DNA of 64,000 bases from an uncultured Bacteroidales bacterium (GTDB lineage Bacteria > Bacteroidota > Bacteroidia > Bacteroidales > UBA932). The notes beneath the pieces were generated by a model. The model made no database searches. It was not told where the DNA came from and saw only the letters and a program-made list of their open reading frames with translations. Numbering within the stretch: the first letter of the stretch is position 1; each line of letters opens with the position of its first letter. Shown here piece by piece: positions 12,591 through 21,374 of the stretch. Where the stretch lies: the NCBI GenBank assembly GCA_900317845.1, contig ONII01000007.1, positions 1 to 64,000 on the forward strand, given 5' to 3'. A program made the translations under genes and the position numbers.

Positions 12591-14471
12591 ATGGAAGCAT
12601 ACGCATGTAACCCCATACAGGAGATGCCTTTGCGCTCTCCTTTCTTCCGCAGCAAAGTGGAAGGTTTCCTCCAGGCCAACGGCCTTCGGATGGAAACATT
12701 GGATGTATATTATACCCTGCAAAATACAGACGGAGACATTCTGGCAGGCGCAGGCCTCGCCGGGGATGTTATCAAGTGTGTGGCCGTAGCACCGGAAGTA
12801 CGGTCAGAGGGCCTTGTGGCGCCCTTGGTATCCCATATCCTGTCCCAGCATGGCCCCGGCAACCTCAAAGTATTCACCAAACCGGAGAACGAGGCCGTTT
12901 TTGAGAGCCTGGGCTTCCACGCAATTGCCCGTGCCCCACTGGCCATCCTGATGGAAAACGGCAGGGGACTGGAGGCCTATTGCGCCTGTCTGAAAGATAC
13001 GCTCCTGTCATTTCGACCGACCGAAGGGAGCGGAGAAATCTCCTCTTCTGTCGGCGTTGTAGTCATGAATGCCAACCCGTTCACCCTGGGGCACCGATAC
13101 CTGCTGGAGCAGGCGGCGGCCCAGGTAGACCGTCTGGTGGTCATTCCCGTCCGGACATCTTATGCATTCCCGTACACCGAGCGCCTGGCCATGATCAAGG
13201 CCGGGGCTCCTTCCGGAGTAACCGTGGTAGAGGGCAGCGACTACCAAATCTCGGCCGCCACCTTTCCCACCTACTTCCTCAAAGACCTGTCAGAAGCCGC
13301 TGAAACCCAGATGCGGCTGGACCTGGACCTCTTTGCCCGGCACATTGCCCCGGCCCTGGGCGCCACCGTCCGCTTTGTGGGCTCCGAGCCTCAGGACCCG
13401 CTCACGGCCCGCTACAATACCCTCATGCAGGAGCTGCTGCCCCTGAAAGTAGTGGAGATTCCTCGCCTGAAAGCGGAGCCTGGGTCAGAGGAAAATTATT
13501 TTTTGCAAGGCTTTGCAAAAAACCAATTTTCCTCTGACCCAGTAAAGCCCATTAATACATCACATACAGCTGTTATTTCTGCATCTGCCGTACGTACGGC
13601 GCTGGAAGAGGGGAGTTACGCCCGCGCCGCTGCGCTGTGCCCGGAGAGTACACGGCCCTACCTGATGGCTGCCCTGGCGGAGCGCGCCCTGCGCCGGGAA
13701 CTGGATACACCCCTCAAACCCGGGCTGGTGGGTCCGGACAGTAGCGGCGCCCATACGGACATGGACTACGCCCTCATGCAAAAAGCCATTACCGCACTCC
13801 GCCCCTACTGGAGCCGCATGGCCAAGGCCAGTGTGCCGCCGCTGCTGCAAATGATTGGCATCGAGGCAGAGAAAGCCATGAAAAAAGCCACGGGCGGGGT
13901 AAACACCCACCGCGGTGCTATCTTCGCCCTGGGCCTGGCCCTGAATGCTCGTGGAATGGAAGTAACTGTAACAGAGGAAGTTATGCAAAATCGTCTCTGT
14001 AAAATTGCGGGGGTGATTTTGCATAACGGCCTGATAGATAGCGCGTTGCATTTCACGGCACAAGGTGCCCCTGCATCGCAACGCACCCATGGCGAGCAGG
14101 CCGTGAAGCAGTATGGCGTAAAAGGCGCCCGCGAAATGGCCCTGGAAGGCTACAAAGACCTCTGGACCAACTGGCTTCCGTACTATCGTTCCTTGCGGGG
14201 GCAGGCTTCTTCCTGCCCGGAGCAGCAGACCCTTCTCCGCATCATGTCCACCCTGGACGATACTTGCGTCATTCACCGGGTGGGCTATGAAAGGGCACAG
14301 GAGGTAAAGCGGGAGGCTGCTGACGTACTCATGGCCGAAGAAAAATATTTTTCTTCGGCAGGAAACAACCTTCAGGACCTCTGCGTCCGCTATGCCGCTG
14401 AGGGCATTTCGCCAGGCGGAGCAGCGGACATGCTGGCCCTTACTATTCTTATCGACTCATTAACAAACTGA
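12591..14471 (+). CDS. citC-citG: Fused citrate lyase ligase (CitC) and triphosphoribosyl-dephospho-CoA synthase (CitG)
   Basis: 626 residues. Residues 1-125 are the GNAT-like start of CitC (IKCVAVAPEVRSEGLVAPLV). Residues about 150-345 are the adenylyl-transferase half, with VVMNANPFTLGHRYLLEQA holding the HxGH-type site and ISASAVR near its end; CitC acetylates the CitD thiol using ATP. Residues about 355-626 are CitG (TPLKPGLVGPDSSGAHTDMD, THGEQAVKQYGVKGAREMA, DDTCVIHR), which makes the prosthetic-group precursor from dephospho-CoA. Four palindromic insertions lie in frame within the gene (13006-13042, 13480-13542, 13980-14027, 14334-14359). Start at ATG 12591; an upstream TTG adds 15 unrelated residues. 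acn follows after 8 bp. Confidence 0.93.
   Translation: MEAYACNPIQEMPLRSPFFRSKVEGFLQANGLRMETLDVYYTLQNTDGDILAGAGLAGDVIKCVAVAPEVRSEGLVAPLVSHILSQHGPGNLKVFTKPENEAVFESLGFHAIARAPLAILMENGRGLEAYCACLKDTLLSFRPTEGSGEISSSVGVVVMNANPFTLGHRYLLEQAAAQVDRLVVIPVRTSYAFPYTERLAMIKAGAPSGVTVVEGSDYQISAATFPTYFLKDLSEAAETQMRLDLDLFARHIAPALGATVRFVGSEPQDPLTARYNTLMQELLPLKVVEIPRLKAEPGSEENYFLQGFAKNQFSSDPVKPINTSHTAVISASAVRTALEEGSYARAAALCPESTRPYLMAALAERALRRELDTPLKPGLVGPDSSGAHTDMDYALMQKAITALRPYWSRMAKASVPPLLQMIGIEAEKAMKKATGGVNTHRGAIFALGLALNARGMEVTVTEEVMQNRLCKIAGVILHNGLIDSALHFTAQGAPASQRTHGEQAVKQYGVKGAREMALEGYKDLWTNWLPYYRSLRGQASSCPEQQTLLRIMSTLDDTCVIHRVGYERAQEVKREAADVLMAEEKYFSSAGNNLQDLCVRYAAEGISPGGAADMLALTILIDSLTN
13006..13042 (+). 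repeat. Intragenic palindromic element in citCG (TGTCAT...ATCTC type)
   Basis: A 37-bp element beginning TGTCATTTCGACCG and ending GAGAAATCTC. It encodes about SFRPTEGSGEIS in the linker between the GNAT-like and adenylyl-transferase parts of CitC. Its ends match the element at 37814 and the CGTCAT...ATCTC family elsewhere. Confidence 0.65.
13480..13542. repeat. Intragenic 63-bp hairpin in citCG
   Basis: Perfect 18-bp arms CTGGGTCAGAGGAAAATT (13480-13497) and AATTTTCCTCTGACCCAG (13525-13542). Inside is a second palindrome, TTTTTTGCAA/TTGCAAAAAA with loop GGCT. The whole forms about 28 base pairs. It adds 21 in-frame codons between EIPRLK and ISASAVR of CitC, normally a short loop. Confidence 0.8.
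13980..14027. repeat. Intragenic inverted repeat in the citG part
   Basis: Perfect 13-bp arms GTTATGCAAAATC and GATTTTGCATAAC flank a 22-base loop that encodes the conserved KIAG stretch of CitG. The 48-bp length keeps the frame. Confidence 0.7.
14334..14359. repeat. Intragenic 26-bp perfect palindrome in the citG part
   Basis: Arms GCCGAAGAAAAAT and ATTTTTCTTCGGC meet without a loop. It encodes AEEKYFSSA near the C-terminus of CitG. Confidence 0.7.
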
Positions 14472-14479
14472 TAACTATT

Positions 14480-16714
14480 ATGGTAGAACTCACTCCTCAT
14501 GGTGTTTACCTGCTGGACGGAAAAACCGTCGCAGAAAAAGCAGACCTCACCCCGGACCAGGCCCGGGAAAACACCATCACCTATCAAATCCTTCGCGCCC
14601 ATGACGTGAACGGTTCCAAGGGCAAGTCCCTCAAGATCCGCTTCGACGCCATGGTGTCCCACGACATCACCTACGTGGGCATTATCCAGACGGCCCGCGC
14701 CAGCGGCCTGGAGAAGTTCCCGCTGCCGTATGCCATGACCAACTGCCACAACTCCCTGTGCGCCGTGGGCGGCACCATCAACGAGGACGACCACGTGTTC
14801 GGACTCTCTGCAGCCAAGAAGTATGGTGGTATCTATGTCCCTGCCAACCAGGCCGTTATCCACCAGTATGCCCGCGAGGCCCTCACCGCCTGCGGCAACA
14901 TGATCCTGGGCTCGGATTCCCACACGCGCTACGGCTCCCTGGGCAATATGGGTGTGGGCGAAGGCGGCGGCGAACTAGTAAAGCAGCTCCTCAAGAACAC
15001 CTGGGACATCAACGCGCCCGAGGTGGTGCTGGTGTGGCTGGAAGGAAAGCCCAAACGAGGTATTGGCCCGCACGACGTTGCCATCTCCCTGGTTAAAGCC
15101 ACCTTCGAGAGCGGATTTGTAAAGAACAAGGTGCTGGAATTTGCCGGCCCCGGCGTAAAGGAACTGCCCATCGACTTCCGTAACGGAATTGATGTCATGA
15201 CCACCGAAACCACTTGCCTGTCAAGCATTTGGATTACGGACGATGAAGTGAAGAACTACTTCACCATGCACAACCGTCCGGAGGCTTACAAAGAGTTGAA
15301 ACCCGGAAAGGTGGCCTATTACGATGCCATGATCACCCTTGACCTGAGCACGCAGGAGAGCATGATTGCCCTGCCGTACCATCCGTCCAACGCCGTGAGC
15401 ATCCATGAGCTCCAGGCTAACCCGGAGAAGGTGCTCAAAGCCATTGAGGAAGACACCAAAAAGCGTTTTGGCGATAAAGTGCATCCGGACCTCCTGTCCA
15501 AGATCAAGGACGGTAAAGTCCATGCCGACCAGGGCATCATTGCCGGCTGCTCCGGCGGCACCTACGACAACCTGAGCGAGGCCGCCACCATCCTCAAGGG
15601 CAAATCTATCGGCAACGATTACTTTACCATGAGCGCCTATCCCCAGAGCACGCCCGTGTACCTGGCCACCACGCGCAATCACATTGCCGAGGAACTGCTG
15701 GAGGCCGGTGTGGTTATCAAACCCGCCTTCTGCGGGCCGTGCTTCGGCGCCGGCGACGTGCCCTCCAACAACGGGCTCAGCATCCGTCATACCACCCGCA
15801 ACTTCCCCAACCGCGAAGGCTCCAAGCCCGGTCAGGGACAAATCTCCATGGTGGCCCTGATGGACGCCCGTTCCATTGCCGCTACGGCTGCCAACGGCGG
15901 CGTCATCACCGCAGCCACGGACATCGACTATACGGACACCCACAAGCCCTACAGCTTTGACGGCCGCATTTACGAAAAACGCGTGTACAACGGGTTTGGC
16001 AAGGCCGATTTGAGCGAGGAGCTTCGCTACGGTCCCAACATCAAGGACTGGCCCACCATGTATCCCATGGAGGAGAACATGCTCCTGGAGCTCGCTGCGG
16101 TCATCCACGACCCTGTAACCACCACCGACGAGCTCATCCCCTCTGGCGAAACCTCCAGTTACCGTTCCAACCCGCTCAAGCTCAGTGAGTTTGCGCTTTC
16201 CCGCCGCTGCCCGGACTATGTGGGCCTGTCCAAGAACATCCAGGGTCAGGACCTCGAACGCCGCGCCGGAAAGGTGAGCATTCATCTTGCCAAGGCCCTT
16301 GAGGCGGTGGGCGCTTCTGCCGGTAACACCTCCTACGGCTCCTGCGTCTTTGCGAACAAGCCCGGTGACGGCAGTGCCCGCGAGCAGGCCGCTTCCTGCC
16401 AGAAGGTGCTGGGCGGCGACGCCAACATCTGCTACGAGTACGCCACCAAGCGCTACCGTTCCAACTGCATCAACTGGGGTATCGTCCCGTTCACGATTGC
16501 GCCGGAGACTGCCTTTAACTATGAGGTGGGCGACTGCGTGTTCGTGCCGGGCATCCGCCAGGCCATCCTGGACGGCAAGGAAGAGATTGACGCCCAGGTA
16601 ATCACCAAGGGTGGGGTGAAGCCCATCCACCTTTTCTTCCGGAACCTCACCGCCGACGAGCGCCAAATTCTCGCCGACGGCTGCCTGATGAACTATTATA
16701 AAAATCGTAAATAA
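14480..16714 (+). CDS. acn: Aconitate hydratase
   Basis: 744 residues of the mitochondrial-like aconitase type. The three [4Fe-4S] cysteines are visible: Cys357 (GCSGGTYDN) and Cys418/Cys421 (CGPCFGAG). Substrate-binding segments include [20 protein letters not shown] in the first half and [20 protein letters not shown] and [20 protein letters not shown] in the swivel domain. It interconverts citrate and isocitrate in the cytoplasm. It starts 8 bp after citCG and ends 4 bp before icd, so the three genes are one transcription unit. Confidence 0.97.
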   Translation: MVELTPHGVYLLDGKTVAEKADLTPDQARENTITYQILRAHDVNGSKGKSLKIRFDAMVSHDITYVGIIQTARASGLEKFPLPYAMTNCHNSLCAVGGTINEDDHVFGLSAAKKYGGIYVPANQAVIHQYAREALTACGNMILGSDSHTRYGSLGNMGVGEGGGELVKQLLKNTWDINAPEVVLVWLEGKPKRGIGPHDVAISLVKATFESGFVKNKVLEFAGPGVKELPIDFRNGIDVMTTETTCLSSIWITDDEVKNYFTMHNRPEAYKELKPGKVAYYDAMITLDLSTQESMIALPYHPSNAVSIHELQANPEKVLKAIEEDTKKRFGDKVHPDLLSKIKDGKVHADQGIIAGCSGGTYDNLSEAATILKGKSIGNDYFTMSAYPQSTPVYLATTRNHIAEELLEAGVVIKPAFCGPCFGAGDVPSNNGLSIRHTTRNFPNREGSKPGQGQISMVALMDARSIAATAANGGVITAATDIDYTDTHKPYSFDGRIYEKRVYNGFGKADLSEELRYGPNIKDWPTMYPMEENMLLELAAVIHDPVTTTDELIPSGETSSYRSNPLKLSEFALSRRCPDYVGLSKNIQGQDLERRAGKVSIHLAKALEAVGASAGNTSYGSCVFANKPGDGSAREQAASCQKVLGGDANICYEYATKRYRSNCINWGIVPFTIAPETAFNYEVGDCVFVPGIRQAILDGKEEIDAQVITKGGVKPIHLFFRNLTADERQILADGCLMNYYKNRK

Positions 16715-16718
16715 TATC

Positions 16719-17933
16719 ATGCAAAAAATCAAAATGACAACGCCGCTCGTCGAGATGGACGGCGACGAAATGACCCGAATTCTGTGGAAAATGATCAAGG
16801 ATGAGCTCATCCTGCCTTTCGTGGATCTCAAGACCGAGTACTATGACCTGGGCCTGCCGTACCGCGACAAGACCTCCGACCAGGTGACCATCGACTCTGC
16901 AAATGCCACCAAGAAGTATGGTGTGGCCGTCAAGTGCGCCACCATCACCCCCAACGTGCAGCGCATGAGCGAGTACAACCTGCACCAGATGTGGAAGAGC
17001 CCCAACGGCACCATCCGCGCCATGCTGGACGGTACCGTGTTCCGTACACCCATCACCATCCCCAGCATCCATCCGGCCGTGAAGTTCTGGAAAAAGCCCA
17101 TCACCATTGCCCGTCATGCCTATGGCGACGTGTATCGTGACGTAGAAATCCAGACCACCGAGCCCGGCGTGGCCAAACTGGTGTTCGAAGGCGTTTCCGG
17201 GCAGCGTATTGAGGAAGTGATCCACGAGTTCGCCGGCCCCGGCGTTATCGAAGGCATGCACAACACGGATAAATCCATTGCCAGTTTTGCTCACAGCTGC
17301 TTCAAGTATGCCCTGGACGTGAAGGAAAACCTCTGGTTCGCCACCAAGGACACCATCTCCAAGAAGTACGACGGCCGCTTCAAGGCCATCTTCGAGGAAA
17401 TCTACGAGAAAGAGTACAAGGAGCAGTTCGAGGCCGCCGGCATCGAGTACTTCTACACCCTCATTGACGATGCCGTTGCCCGCGTGATGCGCAGTGAAGG
17501 CGGCTTCATCTGGGCCTGCAAGAACTACGACGGCGACGTGATGTCCGATATGGTGTCCACCGCCTTTGGCTCCCTGGCCATGATGACCTCGGTCCTGGTG
17601 AGCCCGGACGGCAAATACGAGTACGAGGCCGCCCACGGCACCGTTACCCGTCACTATTACAAGTACCTCAAGGGCGAGGAGACTTCCACCAACCCCATGG
17701 CTACCATCTTTGCCTGGAGCGGTGCCTTCCGCAAACGCGGCGAGCTGGACAATCTGCCGGAACTGGTGAACTACGCCAACCAGCTGGAACAGGCCTGCTT
17801 TGACACGCTGAACGAGGGTTTGGAGACCAAGGACCTGGTGAACCTTTCCGAAGGTATTACCCCGAAGGGCCTTACCTCCCTGCAGTTCCTCCAGGAAATC
17901 CGCAAACGGCTGGAAGCCCGTCTTGGCGCTTAA
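16719..17933 (+). CDS. icd: NADP-dependent isocitrate dehydrogenase, eukaryote-like dimeric type
   Basis: 404 residues, starting [20 protein letters not shown] as in the eukaryotic/Bacteroidota IDH class. Other marks: [16 protein letters not shown] (substrate serine loop), [51 protein letters not shown] (metal Asp), [13 protein letters not shown] (NADP site) and [15 protein letters not shown]. It interconverts isocitrate and 2-oxoglutarate plus CO2 with NADP. In this operon it joins 2-oxoglutarate to citrate lyase through aconitase; the direction in the cell is not determined by sequence. Confidence 0.97.
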   Translation: MQKIKMTTPLVEMDGDEMTRILWKMIKDELILPFVDLKTEYYDLGLPYRDKTSDQVTIDSANATKKYGVAVKCATITPNVQRMSEYNLHQMWKSPNGTIRAMLDGTVFRTPITIPSIHPAVKFWKKPITIARHAYGDVYRDVEIQTTEPGVAKLVFEGVSGQRIEEVIHEFAGPGVIEGMHNTDKSIASFAHSCFKYALDVKENLWFATKDTISKKYDGRFKAIFEEIYEKEYKEQFEAAGIEYFYTLIDDAVARVMRSEGGFIWACKNYDGDVMSDMVSTAFGSLAMMTSVLVSPDGKYEYEAAHGTVTRHYYKYLKGEETSTNPMATIFAWSGAFRKRGELDNLPELVNYANQLEQACFDTLNEGLETKDLVNLSEGITPKGLTSLQFLQEIRKRLEARLGA

Positions 17934-17940
17934 TCCCGTC

Positions 17941-17968
17941 CGTCATTGCCGACCTGATCGGCAATCTC
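17941..17968 (+). repeat. Palindromic element, CGTCAT...ATCTC family
   Basis: CGTCAT-TGCCGAC-CTG-ATCGGCA-ATCTC: same ends as the next element but with a different stem. It lies 8 bp after the icd stop codon. Confidence 0.7.
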
Positions 17969-17977
17969 ATACCCTAT

Positions 17978-18006
17978 CGTCATGCCCGGCTCCGACCGGG
18001 CATCTC
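17978..18006 (+). repeat. Palindromic element, CGTCAT...ATCTC family, probably also the icd terminator
   Basis: 29 bp: CGTC-ATGCCCGG-CTCCG-ACCGGGCAT-CTC. The same 29 bases recur inside the ketosynthase gene at 30439-30467. Here the hairpin is followed by TTTTTT and can stop transcription from the cit-acn-icd operon. Confidence 0.85.
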
Positions 18007-18025
18007 TTTTTTCCGGCAGGAGGGA

Positions 18026-19798
18026 TTACCGGCGAATGAGCTGGTCCAGGCGGGAGAGGCGGGCGGTGATGTACTGCTTCACGGTGTTCACTTCGCCTTC
18101 ATAGCTGCCGGTGGCCTGGAAGTTCTGGTGGACACGCTGGTTCAGGATGGGCCAGCGCAGGAAGTTGAGTTTTTGGGACTCATCCAGCAGGGCGGCGGTT
18201 TCCGTCACGTAGTCGTTCATGGAGGCGAGCTGCGGCTTGGCTTGCTCCCAGAGCTCCAGCAGGCGGGCCTTGGCGTCCGGGTCCTGCTTCACAATCCGGT
18301 TCACCATGTCGCGGACGGAGCCGGAAGCCACGGAACCGGCATTCGCATAAATGTAGTCGTACAGGCTGTTGATGGGGTAGGTGCGCTGGTCGTTCTCGAA
18401 GGCCAGGTCATAGTCCCAGGCGGGGCCGGTGAAGAGTGGACCTTCGGCCCCGTCCTTATACATGTACATGCTCCAGTAGGTGTCCGTGTTTCCGCAGAAT
18501 TCGCCCACAATGAAATTCTGCAGGAAGCTGTCCACGTCCATGTATTTCCGGTATCCGCTCTTGGCCGACTGATAATAGGCGGCGAAGAGGGCGGTTTCCA
18601 TGCGCCCGTAAAAATCCTCGACAAAGGAAATCTGGTCCCACGTAATGACTTCGTCGTCCGGATACTTGATGGTTACCGGCGTGCCTTTGGACGAATAGAA
18701 GTACACGGCCTCGCCGGTAGCATATGCATCAATCTCAATGAGGTAGCCATCCTTGGCCGGCACCCGTTCCTTGCCCACTTCCACCTGGTCGCAGAGCTGG
18801 TAGCAGCCCTGGTATTCACCATTGACAATCACGTCAACGGGTGCGCAGAACGGCGTATAGGCCATCCCCACGCGGCGACTCACTTCAAACGCCAGGATAT
18901 TCCGCATCAGCGTTTTGTCGCCGTAATTGTTGATCAGCGTCCACTTTTTGTCCTTGGCAGGGGAGCCCAACACATGCTGCTTTTCCGCAAACTTCATCTT
19001 GTACGGCTTCTTGGGGAAGTCCCAGCTGGCATTCCCGCGCCCCTTGATCTCGGAGCCGGTGCAGTCCAGCAAGCCTTCGTCGGACAGGATATAAATATTG
19101 GCCGATACATACGTTTCCTTGGACGCGATGGCCTGCGCATTGGCCGTGTTGATGACCACGGTGGGTAGGTTGGTCAGGCGCGGCAGGCGCGTATCGTCCC
19201 CGGCGGCCTTGTAGCCGTAAAATTCCACCTCCGCCACGTTGCAGCGGGCATCGTGCGGGCCCACGTAACGCACATAGCGGAACGCGCGCGAACAATCCAC
19301 ATCCAGATAGGACAGCTTGCCGGAAGTGCCTTTTTCCTTGACGATGGCCAGCGGCAGCGCGTCGCTGAAATCGGCCATGTTGGCACCCTCGAACAGCGCC
19401 AGCGCCACCCGGCTTTCCTGCGTGGAACGCGGTGCGCATCCCACCTTGGTGATGATGTGCGGTTCCCCAAGGTCCAGGCCTACCCACGTGCCGCTGCGGT
19501 CGTAGGATGCAAAAAACGTATCCAATTTGCCGTCAAACGCCATTTCTCGCGTATTTACCAGCACGGAAGAAGAGCCGGAGGAATAATCCACGGACGTTTG
19601 CGTGCCGATAATGGTCCCTTTCAGCAGCCCTTCCACAGGTTCCGGTTCAGGCTCGGGCTCGGGCTCCGGTTCCGGTTCGGGTTCCGGTTTTTCTTGCGGA
19701 GCAGGCTCCGGATCGTTGGGAATGTCTTTTTTGGTACAGGCAGGTACAAGGACGATGGCAACTAGGGCCATCGCTAACAGACGGGAAAAAGATTTCAT
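18026..19798 (-). CDS. CotH-like protein kinase, outer-surface lipoprotein
   Basis: 590 residues. Lipoprotein signal with Cys21 (LVPAC), then a proline-glutamate spacer (residues about 38-54) that likely holds the protein away from the membrane. Residues about 60-200 resemble a discoidin/F5-8 carbohydrate-binding domain (DGKLDTFFASY, WVGLDLGEP). Residues about 205-560 match CotH: IKGRGNASWDFPKKPYKMKF, LINNYGDKTLMRN, YLIEIDAY, NFIVGEFCGNTDTYWSMYMY, AWDYDLAFEN. CotH proteins are atypical secreted protein kinases known from spore coats and bacterial surfaces. The Bacteroidota substrate is unknown; a cell-surface or polysaccharide-linked role is likely. Its ATG overlaps the stop of the gene upstream by one base. 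Confidence 0.88.
   Translation of the reverse strand: MKSFSRLLAMALVAIVLVPACTKKDIPNDPEPAPQEKPEPEPEPEPEPEPEPEPVEGLLKGTIIGTQTSVDYSSGSSSVLVNTREMAFDGKLDTFFASYDRSGTWVGLDLGEPHIITKVGCAPRSTQESRVALALFEGANMADFSDALPLAIVKEKGTSGKLSYLDVDCSRAFRYVRYVGPHDARCNVAEVEFYGYKAAGDDTRLPRLTNLPTVVINTANAQAIASKETYVSANIYILSDEGLLDCTGSEIKGRGNASWDFPKKPYKMKFAEKQHVLGSPAKDKKWTLINNYGDKTLMRNILAFEVSRRVGMAYTPFCAPVDVIVNGEYQGCYQLCDQVEVGKERVPAKDGYLIEIDAYATGEAVYFYSSKGTPVTIKYPDDEVITWDQISFVEDFYGRMETALFAAYYQSAKSGYRKYMDVDSFLQNFIVGEFCGNTDTYWSMYMYKDGAEGPLFTGPAWDYDLAFENDQRTYPINSLYDYIYANAGSVASGSVRDMVNRIVKQDPDAKARLLELWEQAKPQLASMNDYVTETAALLDESQKLNFLRWPILNQRVHQNFQATGSYEGEVNTVKQYITARLSRLDQLIRR
19635..19695. repeat. Simple-sequence tract coding the Pro-Glu spacer
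   Basis: About ten six-base units of GGTTCC/GGCTCG/GGTTCG type encode the PEPEPE run of the CotH-like lipoprotein. Such tracts change length by replication slippage, so spacer length may vary between strains. Confidence 0.7.
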
Positions 19799-20328
19799 TA
19801 ACCTAAGGGGTAGAAGAGAGGTTCATAGCGGCTGTTCCAGCTGCGGTCATAGTGCATGCGGACGGTGCGGGCGCTGGCAAACGCGTTGAAGTTGGCCCAA
19901 GCCTCCAGAAAGAGGACGGCGAAATCGGTCCGATTGTGTAGCGTCAGCGCGAAAAGGGTGTAAACGGCCGTTATATATACGCACGCGCGCTCGCGGTCGT
20001 CCGCCTGGGGCGATGCCGGTTCTGCAAGGGTGAGCCGCTGGGACTGGGCAAAGGCCAGGTCCGCGATGGCATCTGCGAGCAGCGCCTCGCTGGACGGCTT
20101 ATAGAGCTGCACGCAGTAGCGTTCCGCCGCATGTTTTTGGGCCGATGCTTCCGCATCCAGCACGGATAGGGGAGCGGGCAGGGTACTTTGGAAATACGGC
20201 TGCGGCTGCACCTGGCCCTTCAGGAACTGCAGCGCCAGGACACAGTAGTCCCGGACACTGGCCTCGATGACCATTGCGTAGGGCGCTTTTTCGTCTATGC
20301 GCGCAAGTATTTCTGCCGCCTTTGCCAT
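19798..20328 (-). CDS. Hypothetical protein coupled to the CotH-like gene
   Basis: 176 residues, mostly helical, alanine- and leucine-rich; begins AKAAEILARIDEKAPYAMVI and ends YDRSWNSRYEPLFYPLG. No signal peptide or membrane helix is visible, so it is probably cytoplasmic. I do not recognise a family. Its TAA overlaps the ATG of the CotH-like kinase (TAATG), so the two are translationally coupled and likely act together. A minus-strand TATATTTG box lies nine bases upstream of its ATG. Confidence 0.7.
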   Translation of the reverse strand: MAKAAEILARIDEKAPYAMVIEASVRDYCVLALQFLKGQVQPQPYFQSTLPAPLSVLDAEASAQKHAAERYCVQLYKPSSEALLADAIADLAFAQSQRLTLAEPASPQADDRERACVYITAVYTLFALTLHNRTDFAVLFLEAWANFNAFASARTVRMHYDRSWNSRYEPLFYPLG

Positions 20329-20337
20329 ATACGCATC

Positions 20338-20345
20338 AAATATAC
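20338..20345 (-). promoter_or_regulatory. -7 promoter box of the hypothetical/CotH pair
   Basis: TATATTTG on the minus strand, nine bases before the ATG at 20328. Divergent from the box at 20357. Confidence 0.65.
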
Positions 20346-20356
20346 AAAAATTCTAT

Positions 20357-20364
20357 TAAATTTG
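20357..20364 (+). promoter_or_regulatory. -7 promoter box of the D-2-hydroxyacid dehydrogenase
   Basis: TAAATTTG. The 5' leader from here to the ATG at 20403 consists almost wholly of a palindromic element (20368-20396). Confidence 0.6.
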
Positions 20365-20367
20365 TAC

Positions 20368-20396
20368 GAGGATGCCCCATCAAGTCGGGCATGACG
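20368..20396 (-). repeat. Palindromic element in a 5' leader, CGTCAT family (reverse)
   Basis: On the minus strand it reads CGTCATGCCCGACTTGATGG and ends GGGCATCCTC. It fills the leader between promoter and start codon of the dehydrogenase, where its hairpin could lower ribosome access. It also contributes an upstream in-frame ATG at 20391. Confidence 0.7.
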
Positions 20397-20402
20397 CAAA
20401 AT

Positions 20403-21341
20403 ATGAAGATTGTATTTTTAGACGCCATCACCATGGGAGACGCCTCCCTGGAAGAAATGGCCGCCCTGGGGGAGCTGGTCTGTTATCCCAGTTCCACTCC
20501 GGAGGAAGCCCGCGAGCGGGTAAAGGACGCCGATGTTGCCTGCCTGAACAAAGTCATTGTGAACAAGGCGTTTCTGGATGCCGCCCCCAAGCTCAAGCTG
20601 GTGTGCGAGGCCGGAACGGGCATCAACAACATCGATGTCAAACTGTGCGGGGAACGCGGCGTGGCGGTTCGCAACGTAGCGGCCTATTCCACCGATTCCG
20701 TAGCGCAGACCGCCTGGATGCACATCCTGAACCTCTTTGGCCGTGCCTTCCACTACCAGGAATTCGTGCTGAGCGGCGCGTACAGTCAAAATGGTGTTCA
20801 CGTGGACTTTGCGCACCCCTTTACGGAGATTGCCGGAAAAACCCTGGGCATTGTGGGCATGGGAGCCATCGGCCAAAAAGTAGCCTCCATTGGCAAGGCC
20901 TTTGGGATGGACGTCATTTACTTCTCCACCTCCGGCACCGGCCACTGCAAAGACTATCCCTGTGTAGGGCTGGAGGAACTCCTGGAACGCGCAGACGTCA
21001 TTTCCATCCATGCGCCCTACAATGAACGCACGGCAGGGCTCATCGGCTACAAAGAGCTGGCGCAGATGAAGCCCACGGCCATACTGGTGAATACGGGAAG
21101 GGGAGGCATTGCGGTAGAAGAGGACCTGGCCTGTGCCATCGAAGAAGGGCTCATTGCCGGGGCGGCCGTAGATGTGTACGTGAAAGAACCGCTGCCGCTG
21201 GAGCACCCCTACATGCGGGCAGCCAGGCAGTGTCCGGGGCGCCTCTTGCTCTCTCCGCACATGGCCTGGTACTCCCGTGAGGCCAGAACGAGGCTCGCGC
21301 ACGAGATGGCAGAAAATATTCGCACATTTTTCAAAAAATAA
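20403..21341 (+). CDS. D-2-hydroxyacid dehydrogenase (glycerate dehydrogenase-like)
   Basis: 312 residues. NAD-binding fold with GIVGMGAIGQKVASIG, substrate-site Arg region GTGINNIDVKLCGERGVAVRNV, catalytic Arg in LVNTGRGGIAVEE, Glu in DVYVKEPLP, and catalytic His in LLSPHMAWYS. The NVAAYSTDSVAQ motif matches hydroxypyruvate reductase/glycerate dehydrogenase-like members. It is distinct from PdxB at 5151. Substrate is not certain. An in-frame ATG at 20391 is inside a palindromic repeat, so the ATG at 20403 (KIVFLDA) is preferred. Confidence 0.9.
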   Translation: MKIVFLDAITMGDASLEEMAALGELVCYPSSTPEEARERVKDADVACLNKVIVNKAFLDAAPKLKLVCEAGTGINNIDVKLCGERGVAVRNVAAYSTDSVAQTAWMHILNLFGRAFHYQEFVLSGAYSQNGVHVDFAHPFTEIAGKTLGIVGMGAIGQKVASIGKAFGMDVIYFSTSGTGHCKDYPCVGLEELLERADVISIHAPYNERTAGLIGYKELAQMKPTAILVNTGRGGIAVEEDLACAIEEGLIAGAAVDVYVKEPLPLEHPYMRAARQCPGRLLLSPHMAWYSREARTRLAHEMAENIRTFFKK

Positions 21342-21364
21342 TTTGGATATTCAAAAAGAATTCA

Positions 21365-21372
21365 TACCTTTG
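21365..21372 (+). promoter_or_regulatory. -7 promoter box of the ABC transporter operon
   Basis: TACCTTTG, immediately followed by the candidate GntR operator. Confidence 0.7.
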
Positions 21373-21374
21373 CA

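Noticed and set aside
15221-16831. A 536-codon open frame on the minus strand opposite aconitase
   Set aside because: The aconitase cysteines and motifs on the + strand are unmistakable; the reverse frame has no recognisable domain.
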